51,935 nt of DNA from PALSA-1336 sp038203095 (GCA_038203095.1 JBBREH010000004.1:1-51935); one strand, 5' to 3'. Shown: positions 7,779-15,189, counted from the stretch's first letter. Notes: generated by a model from the sequence alone, not told the origin. Program-made: numbers and translations.

Positions 7779-7864
7779 AAATTAAATATAAAACTTTAGT
7801 TTTTGGGTGTCAAGCTTGTCTCCACTTTGCGCTTATTCAGCTTTTTCCAAAAACATCGATATTT

Positions 7865-7948
7865 CTGTAGTTGCTCGATTTATCCAGCACCATCTGATGG
7901 TGCATAGATTTATCAAGCCTAGGGGCCTGATGAATCAGGCAACTACAG
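7865..7948. repeat. two-hairpin palindromic repeat, copy 2
   Basis: Ends CTGTAGTTGC and GCAACTACAG are perfect inverted copies. Inside are CAGCACCATCTGATGGTGC and GGGGCCTGATGAATCAGGC palindromes. Same architecture as the unit at 6684-6743 with different inner stems. Confidence 0.75.
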
Positions 7949-7983
7949 CTTACGTTGGGAAAAGCTAAATAGATACTCCAACC

Positions 7984-8274
7984 TTAGACGGATTTATCTG
8001 TCTCCGATAAGTCCTGATGAGAAGCCGGGTGCTTATCAACATGCAGCTTTTTTACCGCTTCATTGACCTTGTCACTAAACTCTTTTATTTGAGCGTCGCC
8101 GTTAACCATTAGCTCGGCAATTTCTTCGGGTTTGTGTTTGCCTAAAATCGCCAGCACCATAACCAAAGTTGAAGTAGACCATAAGCCTTTCTCCATTTGG
8201 TTTTGAGCCATAGCTAATTCGTAAAGCATTCTCTCAGTTTTAGAAGGTTCTTTTTTGATGTAGTCTTTGGACAT
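7984..8274 (-). CDS. conserved small protein, function unknown
   Basis: A 96-aa soluble, helix-rich protein. The first half (KTERMLYELAMAQNQMEKGL, then a hydrophobic stretch STLVMVLAIL) is followed by a charged helix and an acidic tail ending ETDKSV. I do not recognise a family. It lies 45 bp downstream of the end of secA on the same strand and could be co-transcribed with it. Confidence 0.65.
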   Translation of the reverse strand: MSKDYIKKEPSKTERMLYELAMAQNQMEKGLWSTSTLVMVLAILGKHKPEEIAELMVNGDAQIKEFSDKVNEAVKKLHVDKHPASHQDLSETDKSV

Positions 8275-8319
8275 AAGGGAAAGTAATTAGTAATTAGTAG
8301 CTAGTTAATAGTAGTTAGT

Positions 8320-11052
8320 CTATTTATTTCTTATGTTGGTTTGATGTTCAGGCGAATTAATTAATCCGCATTTTTTATATTTTTTACCGGATCCGCAGGG
8401 GCAAGGGTCGTTGCGTCCGATGTTTTGCCCCCGTAGGGAACGGTCTAGACCGTTCCCTACGCTACCATCGGAACGGTTTGTTACTAAATTTATCAGCGAC
8501 GGTTGTTCAACAGGCTTTTGATTCACCTGAACCGATATGTGAAAAATGGTAAAGACAATTTGTTTATTAATTTCTTTAACCAAATTTTGAAACATTTGGT
8601 AGCCTTCTCTTTTGTATTCCACCAGCGGGTCGCGCTGGCCGTAACCGCGAAGGCGGACACTGTCACGCAAATGGTCCATAGTGTCCAAGTGCTCCATCCA
8701 TAAATTATCCAACGACTGTAAAGCAACAAACCTTTGCGCGCCCTCAAATACTTCTTTGCCCATTTCCTTTTCTTTGGCCTCCCAAAAATCAACGGCGGTT
8801 TTATAAAGCCTATCAATTATGGCAAATTCTTTATCCCCGGCGCTTCCGGCTTCTTCTTTAATTTGATTGATTAGTTTTTGATCTATTGGAATTATAGCGC
8901 TGGCGGCCGTAAGCAAACTTTCCATATCTTCCTTGGTGTTGCCGTACTCGTCAAGCAAATTCAAATTAAATTTAACCAAGTCAGAAATTTCCTCACGAAC
9001 CATTTCTAAAATCTCGGCTTTTAAGTCTATTAATTTAGCTTCCTCGGTGCCGGCCAAATAACCACGGCGCTTTTTGTAAATAATATTTCGCTGGTGGTTT
9101 AAGACGTCGTCAAATTCTAGCACGTGTTTTCTGGTGTCAAAATTTAAGCCTTCTATTCTCTTTTGAGCGGACTCTATAGATTTGCTGACCATTCTGGCTT
9201 CGATGGGCTGGTCGTCGGTTACTCCTAAAGTAGTCATGAGCGATTTCATCCGCTCGCCACCAAACAGGCGTAAAAGATCATCTTCCATACTTACAAAGAA
9301 CTGGGATGAACCCGGGTCGCCCTGACGTCCGGCGCGCCCTCGAAGCTGGTTGTCTATGCGGCGCGATTCGTGTCGCTCCGTGCCTAAAATGTGCAAACCG
9401 CCGGCTTCACGTACTTTTTTTGCTTCATCTGCGTCTATTGGGTTACCACCAAGTAAAATGTCCACGCCACGACCGGCAATGTTGGTGGCCAACGTTATTT
9501 GACCTAACCGACCGGCCTGAGAAATAATTTGCGCTTCGCGCTCGTGGTTTTTGGCGTTTAAAATTTCAAACTTTAAACCTTCGGATTTAAAATGTTCGGC
9601 AAGCATTTCATTTTTAGCAATGCTCACTGTGCCAATTAAAATTGGCTGGCCTAATTTGTGGCGCTCCTTAACTTCGCGGGTAATTGCTTTGAATTTTTCT
9701 ACTTCAGTTTTATAAACTATATCCGATTTGTCATCCCTAACCATTGGCTTGTTAGTTGGAATTTGCTCTACCGTTAACTGATAGATCTTAAAAAATTCCT
9801 CTTCTTCCGTTTTGGCCGTACCAGTCATACCGGAAAGTTTTTTGTACAATCTAAAAAGATTTTGAAAGGTAATGGTGGCCAAGGTTTTACTTTCCTGCTG
9901 GATTTTAACATTTTCCTTGGCCTCAATAGCCTGGTGCAAACCTTCGCTGTACCTACGACCAAACATTAGCCGGCCTGTAAATTCATCTACAATAATAATT
10001 TCGCCCTCGCGCACAACATAGTCACGGTCTATTTTAAATAAAGTTCTGGCACGCAAAGCCTGCTCAATGTGGTGGATAGTAGTTACACCTTTGGAAGTAT
10101 CGTAAATATTCGGCACTTTTAAAATGCTTTCGATTTTGGTAATGCCGGCGTCACTTAAACTGGCGGCTTTGTGTTTTTCGTCAACAATATAATCGGTATT
10201 GTCTTCAAGCCGATCCACCAGTTTGGCAAACTCATAATATTTACTGGTTGGCTCGCTGTCGGGCATACTAATAATGAGCGGCGTGCGGGCTTCATCAATT
10301 AAAATGCTGTCTACTTCGTCGACAATGGCAAAAAATAATTCGCGCTGAACCAGATTCTGGGCATTCTGCACCATGTTGTCGCGCAAAAAATCAAAACCGT
10401 ATTCATTATTAGTGCCGTAAGTAATATCTGCGGCATAAGCTTCGCGCCTGGTAATTGGCCGCATATGTTTAACATCCATTACCAGCCCTTGGGTTTCGCC
10501 TTCTAAGCGGTCTATTTCTTCCTGCTCGGGTTTGTAATTAGGGTCGTAGAAAAAAGATTGTTCGTGCTGAATGGACGCTACTGATAATCCAAGATAGTGA
10601 TAGACCGGACCCATTAACGAAGCCTGCCACCTTGCCAAATAATCGTTAACCGTAACTAAATGCGCGCCCTTGCCCGCAAGCGCGAAAAGCGCTAACGGCA
10701 AAGTGGCAGTTAAAGTTTTTCCTTCTCCGGTTTTCATTTCCGCAATTTTTCCAACAGCAAGCACAAACCCGCCGGCTACCTGCACATCGTAATGAAATTG
10801 GCCAATGCTTCTTTTAGCCGCCTCCCGCGTTAATGCAAAAACCCTGGGCGCAATTTTCCTTAACTCCTCAAAAATTTCCTTTTCTGTTTCTAATTTCTTA
10901 ATTTCGTCCTTGAATTTCCCAATTTCTTCCCGGATTCTTTCCTGCGATAATTTCTCAATTTCTTGCCCGTATCCATTCACTTCCAAAAGCTCTTTGGCAA
11001 ACCGGTCCAAAGGATTTTTATCTCCGCTAAAAAATTTATCTAAAAAAGACAT
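8320..11052 (-). CDS. secA: SecA preprotein translocase ATPase
   Basis: A 910-aa SecA, the motor that pushes unfolded preproteins through SecYEG. Visible in order: Walker A MKTGEGKT near residue 106, the Walker B DEVDS near 244, the helicase motifs including LATNIAGRGVDI near 515 and RGRAGRQGDPGSSQFFVS near 570, the helical scaffold, and the C-terminal zinc-binding SEC-C region NDPCPCGSGKKYKKCG near residues 883-898. Just before the zinc region an in-frame palindromic element adds SVGNGLDRSLRGQ. A TATAAT at 11071-11076 is a possible -10 without a good -35, and a large inverted repeat lies directly upstream. Confidence 0.97.
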   Translation of the reverse strand: MSFLDKFFSGDKNPLDRFAKELLEVNGYGQEIEKLSQERIREEIGKFKDEIKKLETEKEIFEELRKIAPRVFALTREAAKRSIGQFHYDVQVAGGFVLAVGKIAEMKTGEGKTLTATLPLALFALAGKGAHLVTVNDYLARWQASLMGPVYHYLGLSVASIQHEQSFFYDPNYKPEQEEIDRLEGETQGLVMDVKHMRPITRREAYAADITYGTNNEYGFDFLRDNMVQNAQNLVQRELFFAIVDEVDSILIDEARTPLIISMPDSEPTSKYYEFAKLVDRLEDNTDYIVDEKHKAASLSDAGITKIESILKVPNIYDTSKGVTTIHHIEQALRARTLFKIDRDYVVREGEIIIVDEFTGRLMFGRRYSEGLHQAIEAKENVKIQQESKTLATITFQNLFRLYKKLSGMTGTAKTEEEEFFKIYQLTVEQIPTNKPMVRDDKSDIVYKTEVEKFKAITREVKERHKLGQPILIGTVSIAKNEMLAEHFKSEGLKFEILNAKNHEREAQIISQAGRLGQITLATNIAGRGVDILLGGNPIDADEAKKVREAGGLHILGTERHESRRIDNQLRGRAGRQGDPGSSQFFVSMEDDLLRLFGGERMKSLMTTLGVTDDQPIEARMVSKSIESAQKRIEGLNFDTRKHVLEFDDVLNHQRNIIYKKRRGYLAGTEEAKLIDLKAEILEMVREEISDLVKFNLNLLDEYGNTKEDMESLLTAASAIIPIDQKLINQIKEEAGSAGDKEFAIIDRLYKTAVDFWEAKEKEMGKEVFEGAQRFVALQSLDNLWMEHLDTMDHLRDSVRLRGYGQRDPLVEYKREGYQMFQNLVKEINKQIVFTIFHISVQVNQKPVEQPSLINLVTNRSDGSVGNGLDRSLRGQNIGRNDPCPCGSGKKYKKCGLINSPEHQTNIRNK
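8433..8460. repeat. in-frame palindromic element, copy 2 (in secA)
   Basis: A perfect 28-nt palindrome built of GTAGGGAACGGTCT and its reverse complement. It is translated as VGNGLDRSL in the linker before the SecA zinc-binding tail. Confidence 0.9.
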
Positions 11053-11079
11053 AAAGCTACAGAATTACAAATTATAATG

Positions 11080-11196
11080 CACTACAGAAAACTACAGAAT
11101 CTTTATCCAGGCACCTTCCAGGATAACCCGCAGGAAGGTGCTTGGATTTACTATCTTAACTAACATTTCACAAAGGTTCTGTAGTTTTCTGTAGTG
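11080..11196. repeat. long inverted repeat upstream of secA
   Basis: Arms of 20 bp (CACTACAGAAAACTACAGAA at 11080-11099; its exact reverse complement at 11177-11196) enclose a second stem pairing CCAGGCACCTTCC with GGAAGGTGCTTGG with one G-T difference. A variant arm (TTTCGTAGTTTTTTGTAGTG) recurs at about 11349-11368. It could be a MITE or a structured leader of secA. No ORF lies inside. Confidence 0.75.
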
Positions 11197-11467
11197 TTCG
11201 CTGATTGTTTCCGTAGCTTATTATAACAGACTTCCGCCATAAAAAAAAGCCTTGAATTGAGCTCTGTAAGCATGTGGCGGCGGCCATTGGCCGCCATATT
11301 ATTAGCCATTTATGGGCAAACCCGACAACGCTTGGATTTATTTGCCTCCAAGTTTCGTAGTTTTTTGTAGTGTACCAAATGCTCCCTTATGTAGCACCCT
11401 TTACAACTCTCTCTCTTTGCTAATTTAACTTATCCTCCCGATGAGGATAGAGGATAAAGGAGGTCAA
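11197..11467. other. non-coding stretch with hairpins
   Basis: No gene is supported. It holds a GGCGGCCATTGGCCGCC hairpin, a fragment of the two-hairpin repeat family (TTAGCCATTTATGGGC), the third CTGTAG-type arm, and just before the pseudogene a TATCCTC/GAGGATA stem next to an AAAGGAGGTC Shine-Dalgarno sequence that could fold over it. Confidence 0.5.
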
Positions 11468-11773
11468 ATAACCAACCAGGTGACCAACTAGGAATTTCAA
11501 AGGCTCGCGGCCCAAAAGGCACACGAAATTTGGGAAAAATGGGAGCATGTACTACGGCTAAATTGCTGGAATAAAGCCGTTGCACAACTCCAAAAACAAT
11601 ACATGACGCCGTCCGGAACCTTTTGTGATGCGGCGGTTGCGCCCATTGCTTTTGGGATACATGAGGAGCGCCAAGAGGCGCACGCCCGTCAAGACTGGAA
11701 AGACTCGGAATACGCCGTAGGATGGATGCTCGCGTTTAACAAAACACGAGCTGAAGTGCGAGTTATATTGTAA
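11468..11773 (+). pseudogene. decayed small gene: strong ribosome site, no ATG, early TAG
   Basis: A plus-strand frame reads like protein for 93 codons after a TAG at 11489-11491 (QKAHEIWEKWEHVLRLNCW, later HARQDWKDSEYAVGWMLAF) and ends at 11773. An AAAGGAGGTC ribosome site at 11457-11465 is placed for a start at 11468, but that codon is ATA; seven codons later comes TAG. One G-to-A change (ATG to ATA) and one C-to-T change (CAG to TAG) would restore a 101-codon gene. A plus-strand terminator follows at 11880. I therefore call it a recently inactivated gene of unknown, tryptophan-rich family. A shorter product could start at the ATG of 11603-11605, which lacks a ribosome site. Confidence 0.5.
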
Positions 11774-11879
11774 GAGATTCTCTGCATATGGACCTGCTTT
11801 GGGTCTTAGAAGCTGAATCAATTCCGAACCATATAACGACCTGGGGCTTCTAATGACCAACAACAAAAACTCATCCCGC

Positions 11880-11909
11880 ATCCGCAGCGCCCCACTTGCG
11901 GATTTTTTT
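11880..11909 (+). terminator. intrinsic terminator after the decayed gene
   Basis: Stem ATCCGCA/TGCGGAT with a 10-nt loop followed by seven T. It closes a plus-strand unit, consistent with a former gene at 11468-11773. Confidence 0.7.
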
Positions 11910-11933
11910 ATTAATTGAATCTGGTGCGCTGGC

Positions 11934-11973
11934 CAAATAATAGTGCTCGACCTTGTGGAGAGCCTATTATTTG
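11934..11973. repeat. long hairpin CAAATAATAG/CTATTATTTG
   Basis: A perfect 10-bp outer stem with an inner GCTC/GAGC stem. It lies between two converging terminators. No coding role is seen in the region 11774-12053. Confidence 0.65.
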
Positions 11974-12053
11974 ACTGATAAAAAGAAAAAAATATCTTCT
12001 CCATAAAGTCGAAGAATATTTTTTTTGAAAACCGCAAAATTTGTAAGTGCCTA

Positions 12054-12090
12054 CAAATAAAAACCGGCCCTAGTGTAACATTGGGCCGGT
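12054..12090 (-). terminator. intrinsic terminator of the zinc-ribbon unit
   Basis: Stem ACCGGCCC/GGGCCGGT with a 12-nt loop, followed on the minus strand by TTTTTATTT. It ends the transcript that carries the 12-codon ORF and the zinc-ribbon gene. Confidence 0.8.
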
Positions 12091-12125
12091 GCTGAAGTAG
12101 AAATTGCGCCTGCAATCAGCTCAGG

Positions 12126-12164
12126 CTATGTCCAGTCCCCATCAAAACTCCATGCGGTATTCAT
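12126..12164 (-). CDS. 12-residue ORF with two tryptophans
   Basis: A minimal ORF, MNTAWSFDGDWT, preceded by AAAGGAGG four bases from the ATG, a stronger ribosome site than most genes here have. It lies between the zinc-ribbon gene and the terminator at 12054-12090. Two Trp codons in twelve suggest a sensor peptide rather than a structural protein, but a further gene after the terminator is not supported. It could be the stub of a lost operon. Function is inference only. Confidence 0.45.
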   Translation of the reverse strand: MNTAWSFDGDWT

Positions 12165-12263
12165 GAGGCCTCCTTTTTTTTTGATTGCCATTTAGGCTCT
12201 TTGCAGAGCCAGGAAAATGTTCTCTCTATTGAGACTCAAATTCCTCGCCCTGAATTTCCAGAG

Positions 12264-12458
12264 CTATTCGCTCGCCATAATTGATTCGGCCGCCCTGCCA
12301 CATGAGCAGGAGAGGCTACCATGAACCGCAATTTTGCACTTCGGGCAAAATAAAACATTAAGTTTGCCCTCCTGTAACATCAAGAGCAAAGAATACTGCA
12401 AACTCCCGTGCTTCGGGTTTCCCAAAGCTTCAATTGCTTTTTTTCTTCTATCGGACAT
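12264..12458 (-). CDS. small zinc-ribbon protein under an aromatic attenuator
   Basis: A 64-aa protein starting at the ATG of 12456-12458, chosen because GGGAGGAAGT precedes it; the longer in-frame start lacks this. The N-terminus is basic (SDRRKKAIEALGNPKHG), and residues 43-58 hold a Cys-rich motif FCPKC...LSCSCG with four cysteines, likely binding zinc. It is the first gene after the FWFYF leader peptide and terminator, so it is probably expressed when aromatic aminoacyl-tRNA is scarce. I do not recognise the family. It superficially recalls small zinc regulators such as anti-TRAP, but there is no sequence match I can point to. Confidence 0.65.
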   Translation of the reverse strand: MSDRRKKAIEALGNPKHGSLQYSLLLMLQEGKLNVLFCPKCKIAVHGSLSCSCGRAAESIMASE

Positions 12459-12527
12459 ACTTCCTCCCTGGCGCAACTTGCGCCTTTTTTGATTGTGTTG
12501 AACCTCCCCACAAAATTGTGGGCAAAC

Positions 12528-12554
12528 AAAAAACCGGCCTCGCGTTGAGGTCGG
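12528..12554 (-). terminator. attenuator terminator of the aromatic leader
   Basis: On the minus strand CCGACCTC-AACGC-GAGGCCGG forms a stem of seven pairs with one mismatch, followed by TTTTTT. The sequence CCTCAACGC inside it is exactly complementary to GCGTTGAGG in the leader ORF (12630-12638), so an antiterminator pairing excludes this terminator. Confidence 0.8.
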
Positions 12555-12591
12555 AAGTTTAGAGTCGAATGCGATCTGTAATATCTGCGGC

Positions 12592-12681
12592 TTAATTTAA
12601 TCTGCGATCTTTCAACTCAAAATTTCTGGCCTCAACGCCCAGTGTAAAATAAAACCAAAAATTTTGTGTTAATTCGCTCAT
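12592..12681 (-). CDS. aromatic leader peptide (Phe-Trp-Phe-Tyr-Phe)
   Basis: A 29-residue ORF with five consecutive aromatic codons, TTT TGG TTT TAT TTT, at positions 8-12 (context TQNFWFYFTLGVEA). The antiterminator strand GCGTTGAGG starts at codon 15. A ribosome stalled on the aromatic codons would leave it free, whereas one reaching the stop would not. The ATG begins seven bases after the -10 TACAAT, so the message may be leaderless; there is no Shine-Dalgarno. This is the layout of a classical amino-acid attenuator for Phe/Tyr/Trp. The gene controlled appears to be the small zinc-ribbon protein. Confidence 0.72.
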   Translation of the reverse strand: MSELTQNFWFYFTLGVEARNFELKDRRLN

Positions 12682-12688
12682 TTCAAGT

Positions 12689-12716
12689 ATTGTAACAGAT
12701 GCGTATAAATTGTCAA
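12689..12716 (-). promoter_or_regulatory. promoter of the aromatic attenuator
   Basis: TTGACA (12711-12716), 16-bp spacer, TACAAT (12689-12694) on the minus strand. Predicted transcription start is at or within a base or two of the leader ATG at 12681. Confidence 0.82.
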
Positions 12717-12765
12717 ATCGCGATCTGATTTTAGCCTTCTGCGAGTAATACATATCCTTTTCTGT

Positions 12766-12804
12766 AAAAAAATACTGCCGGCCCCATTAGTGCTTGGGGC
12801 CGGC
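12766..12804 (-). terminator. strong intrinsic terminator
   Basis: GCCGGCCCCA/TGGGGCCGGC, a perfect 10-bp stem, followed on the minus strand by AGTATTTTTTT. It overlaps the stop codon of the 73-aa gene at 12787 and insulates it from the next promoter. Confidence 0.85.
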
Positions 12805-13008
12805 CTTGAACTTTGCGCGAGTGCAATATTGCAGGTCGCGAAGTTCAATCTGAAAAGCTTGCCCAGGTTCTTCCCCAGGCTGTCTCACTGCGCACTGCAT
12901 TACATTCCCAATATAATACAATTGGAACGTTTTCCCTTTCAAGAATGGAAAACGTTTTGTCATTTGAGGTTTTTTTGTGCGCAGGTACATTTTTACTTTT
13001 ATAATCAT
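12787..13008 (-). CDS. 73-aa basic protein downstream of a TrpR-type operator
   Basis: The start is set at the ATG of 13006-13008 because TTGGAGGACCA precedes it; a longer frame from a TTG at 13107 lacks support. The protein is basic (KMYLRTKKPQMTKRFPFLKG) with a middle QLYYIGNVMQCAVRQPG and a C-terminal part ending KFKAGPKH. No family is recognised. A 27-codon ORF (13005-13088) ends with an ATGA overlap on this start, though its own ribosome site is poor. The unit runs from the operator at 13145-13156 to the terminator at 12766-12804, so tryptophan-responsive expression is possible but unproven; no clear promoter is visible. Confidence 0.55.
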   Translation of the reverse strand: MIIKVKMYLRTKKPQMTKRFPFLKGKTFQLYYIGNVMQCAVRQPGEEPGQAFQIELRDLQYCTRAKFKAGPKH

Positions 13009-13131
13009 TGGTCCTCCAACTTTTTTGCAGGCAAACCAGCACCTTTGCTCTGCGATGTAGATTTGTGCTGGCGGCCGGCTAAGTGCATTAGCCAATCGCC
13101 AAAACAAATTTTGCTTGACCTTCTTGGTTCG

Positions 13132-13171
13132 CCTTTTTCGTTAGCGTACTAGTACGTTGAAACGAAAAAGG
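13132..13171 (-). promoter_or_regulatory. TrpR-type operator A in an 11-bp inverted repeat
   Basis: Core palindrome CGTACTAGTACG at 13145-13156. It is flanked by CCTTTTTCGTT (13132-13142) and its exact complement AACGAAAAAGG (13161-13171), making a 40-bp near-palindrome. Thirty bases (13143-13172) are identical to 15001-15030 at the serK-trpB2 promoter. GTACTAGT is the building block of the E. coli trp operator. Direction of control is uncertain. Confidence 0.6.
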
Positions 13172-13181
13172 ACTAATCTTT

Positions 13182-13214
13182 ATTCAGGGGATGTATACCC
13201 TACATCCCCTGAAT
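13182..13214. repeat. perfect 14-bp hairpin downstream of trpB2
   Basis: ATTCAGGGGATGTA and its exact complement separated by TACCC. It lies 24 bp past the trpB2 stop. There is no U-tract, so it may stabilise the 3' end rather than terminate by itself. Confidence 0.7.
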
Positions 13215-13237
13215 ATTAATGACAACATAGAACATTT

Positions 13238-14545
13238 TTACTCTTCTGAAACTTTTAAATTTCCGTTGATATAATCCGCGTAGGCCTGCATATCAAAGTG
13301 ACCGTGGCCACTGAGGTTAAAGACTATGGCTTTAGACACACCTTCTTTTTTACATACCAACGCTTCATCAATGGCCGCCTTAATGGCAAAACAAGACTCC
13401 GGCGCCGGTACAATACCCTGGTTTTGGGCAAACATCACTCCGGCCGCAAACGCATCTTTGCTTTCCAATGCCCGAGCCTCAATGATTTTATGTTCATATA
13501 ATGCGCTAACTATGGGCGAAGCGCCGTGGTAGCGCAAACCGCCGGCATGAATCTTAGGAGGCATAAACTGAGCACCCAGGGTTTTCATTTTCATTAGCGG
13601 AGTCATTTGCGCGCTGTCACCAAAATCATATTCATATTTACCCTCAGTTAAGCTGGGACAAACTTTAGGCTCTACTGCTATAGCACGCAGGTCCGGCTTT
13701 TTGCCAGATAGTTTATAGGCCAAAAACGGAAAGGCCAAACCAGCAAAATTACTACCACCACCATGACAACCAATAATTATGTCGGGAAAGTCCCCGACTT
13801 TTTCCAACTGTTTTTTAGTTTCTAAACCAATAATGGTTTGGTGTAAAAGCACATGATTAAGCACGCTACCCAGCGCGTATTTGGTCCCTTCATGGGTAAC
13901 GGCGTCTTCTATTGCCTCGGAAATAGCAATACCTAAACTGCCGGAATTATTAACATCTTCCTCTAAAAGTTTTTTACCAAATTCCGTTAAGGAGCTGGGA
14001 GACGCAACCACCTTACCGTTGAACAACTGCATTAGAATTTTCCGATAAGGTTTTTGTTCAAAGCTAATTTTTACCATATACACCATACACTCAAGCCCAA
14101 AATAGTGGCAGGCAAAACTCAGCGCACTCCCCCACTGCCCGGCGCCAGTTTCTGTAGCCAGTCGTTTTACGCCCTCAGCTTTGTTATAAAAAGCCTGGGC
14201 TAACGCGGTGTTAAGCTTGTGACTGCCCACCGGACTAACACTTTCGTTTTTGTAATAGATTTTGGCCGGCGTGTCCAAAAGCTGCTCCAGCCGCCGGGCG
14301 CGGATAAGGGGCGTGGGTCGGTAGAGCATATAAGCTTTTCTAACTTCATCGGGAATAGCAATATACCTTTCTAAACTGACTTCTTGTTTAATTAATTCCA
14401 TGGGAAAAATTCTGGCCAAATCGGCGGGACCGATTGGCTGCTTGGTTTTGGGGTTTAGTGGCGGGTCTATTCCAAAAGGTAAATCGGCCAAGATGTTGTA
14501 ATAATGAGTGGGAATTTCATTTTCTTCCAATAAGATTTTAGGCAT
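13238..14545 (-). CDS. trpB2: TrpB2-type tryptophan synthase beta chain
   Basis: A 435-aa PLP enzyme of the TrpB2 (trpB-related) branch, longer at the N-terminus than TrpB1. The PLP lysine is K110 in ESVSPVGSHKLNTA. ETGAGQWG follows at 132-139 (TrpB2 has W where TrpB1 has H), and the phosphate loop HGGGSNFAG is near residue 260. No trpA or other trp gene is in the window, so the enzyme probably condenses free indole. TrpB2 enzymes are known to prefer O-phosphoserine over serine, which makes the SerK-like gene 4 bp upstream highly suggestive. Both follow a Trp leader/terminator and TrpR-type operators. Confidence 0.92.
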   Translation of the reverse strand: MPKILLEENEIPTHYYNILADLPFGIDPPLNPKTKQPIGPADLARIFPMELIKQEVSLERYIAIPDEVRKAYMLYRPTPLIRARRLEQLLDTPAKIYYKNESVSPVGSHKLNTALAQAFYNKAEGVKRLATETGAGQWGSALSFACHYFGLECMVYMVKISFEQKPYRKILMQLFNGKVVASPSSLTEFGKKLLEEDVNNSGSLGIAISEAIEDAVTHEGTKYALGSVLNHVLLHQTIIGLETKKQLEKVGDFPDIIIGCHGGGSNFAGLAFPFLAYKLSGKKPDLRAIAVEPKVCPSLTEGKYEYDFGDSAQMTPLMKMKTLGAQFMPPKIHAGGLRYHGASPIVSALYEHKIIEARALESKDAFAAGVMFAQNQGIVPAPESCFAIKAAIDEALVCKKEGVSKAIVFNLSGHGHFDMQAYADYINGNLKVSEE

Positions 14546-14549
14546 AGAG

Positions 14550-14957
14550 TTATTTGTTATAAATTAATTGTTTTAATGAAATGTTAATTTTGGGTAATTT
14601 AAAGTTAAAATGATGCTTGGTCGTCTTCAAAGGAAAAAGTTGACGGTTTAAGGCCCTGTTTATTATGATTTTTTTGCTAACTGCGAAGTTTTTTCGGCGG
14701 CTGGTCACAGTGATTTTTGAAGATTGGTAATTAACCAACAAAACTGGAATTAGACTGCAGCCAGACTGTTTAACAACCTGCATCCGGTGGTGACCGTCTA
14801 AAACAACTTTAGATTTTAGATCAACCACTATGGGATAAGTGAATTTGCGGGCTTTGTGCAAGAACGCCGAAACTTTTTTTAATCGGTTCGGACTGGTTTG
14901 TTCGTGAGGTTTAAGTTGATTAATTTTAAAAAGTTTTACTTGGTTTATTAATGACAT
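14550..14957 (-). CDS. ParB/Srx-fold protein related to free serine kinases (SerK/SbnI)
   Basis: A 135-aa protein with the ParB-like fold seen in SerK and SbnI, which make O-phospho-L-serine using a nucleotide. Visible: LKPHE at residues 15-19 (the position of the catalytic Glu in SerK), YPIVVD, the signature VVLDGHHR (D54-GHH-R58), IPVLLVNY, and a late FPLKTTKHHF (108-117) that resembles the PKTTRH segment of SerK/SbnI. It is about half the length of those kinases, so activity needs proof; plain ParB-type DNA binding is the alternative. It is 4 bp upstream of trpB2. A GAAGGAG ribosome site precedes the ATG. Confidence 0.72.
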   Translation of the reverse strand: MSLINQVKLFKINQLKPHEQTSPNRLKKVSAFLHKARKFTYPIVVDLKSKVVLDGHHRMQVVKQSGCSLIPVLLVNYQSSKITVTSRRKNFAVSKKIIINRALNRQLFPLKTTKHHFNFKLPKINISLKQLIYNK

Positions 14958-14990
14958 AAATTTAAATTCTCCTTCATTGTTTAGATTTTC

Positions 14991-15030
14991 ATTTTACAGT
15001 AGCGTACTAGTACGTTGAAACGAAAAAGGA
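14991..15030 (-). promoter_or_regulatory. promoter and TrpR-type operator B of serK-trpB2
   Basis: On the minus strand a weak -35 (TTCAAC, 15014-15019), a 17-bp spacer and TAAAAT (14991-14996). The palindrome CGTACTAGTACG (15003-15014) fills the spacer and touches the -35, so a bound repressor would block polymerase. The 30-nt block 15001-15030 is identical to the one at operator A. Confidence 0.65.
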
Positions 15031-15189
15031 TAAACTACCCCGCAGCAAGCTGCAAGATATTAACTACAAATGCTTCCTATTTCCGGCGAGTGCATCCGAG
15101 CGAGAAATCTGTTATTAATAGACCTCTCAAATGCACTTGGGGTAAAAACTGCAGTAGAGCTGCGCAGTATTAAACCCAAAGGAGATAAT

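Noticed and set aside
11558..12115. 185-aa minus-strand ORF
   Set aside because: It begins after the terminator at 12054-12090, crosses another terminator and a long hairpin, has no ribosome site, and lies opposite the protein-like plus-strand frame 11492-11773.
12264..12458. Anti-TRAP identity for the zinc-ribbon protein
   Set aside because: Anti-TRAP has a different DnaJ-like cysteine spacing, and no TRAP gene or TRAP binding repeats were seen.
12790..13152. 120-aa plus-strand ORF
   Set aside because: It is antisense to the 73-aa gene, which has a GGAGG site and its own terminator. The plus-strand product has no ribosome site and a composition unlike a protein.
13182..13214. Perfect 14-bp hairpin as a terminator of trpB2
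   Set aside because: No U-tract follows on either strand, so I list it as a hairpin only.
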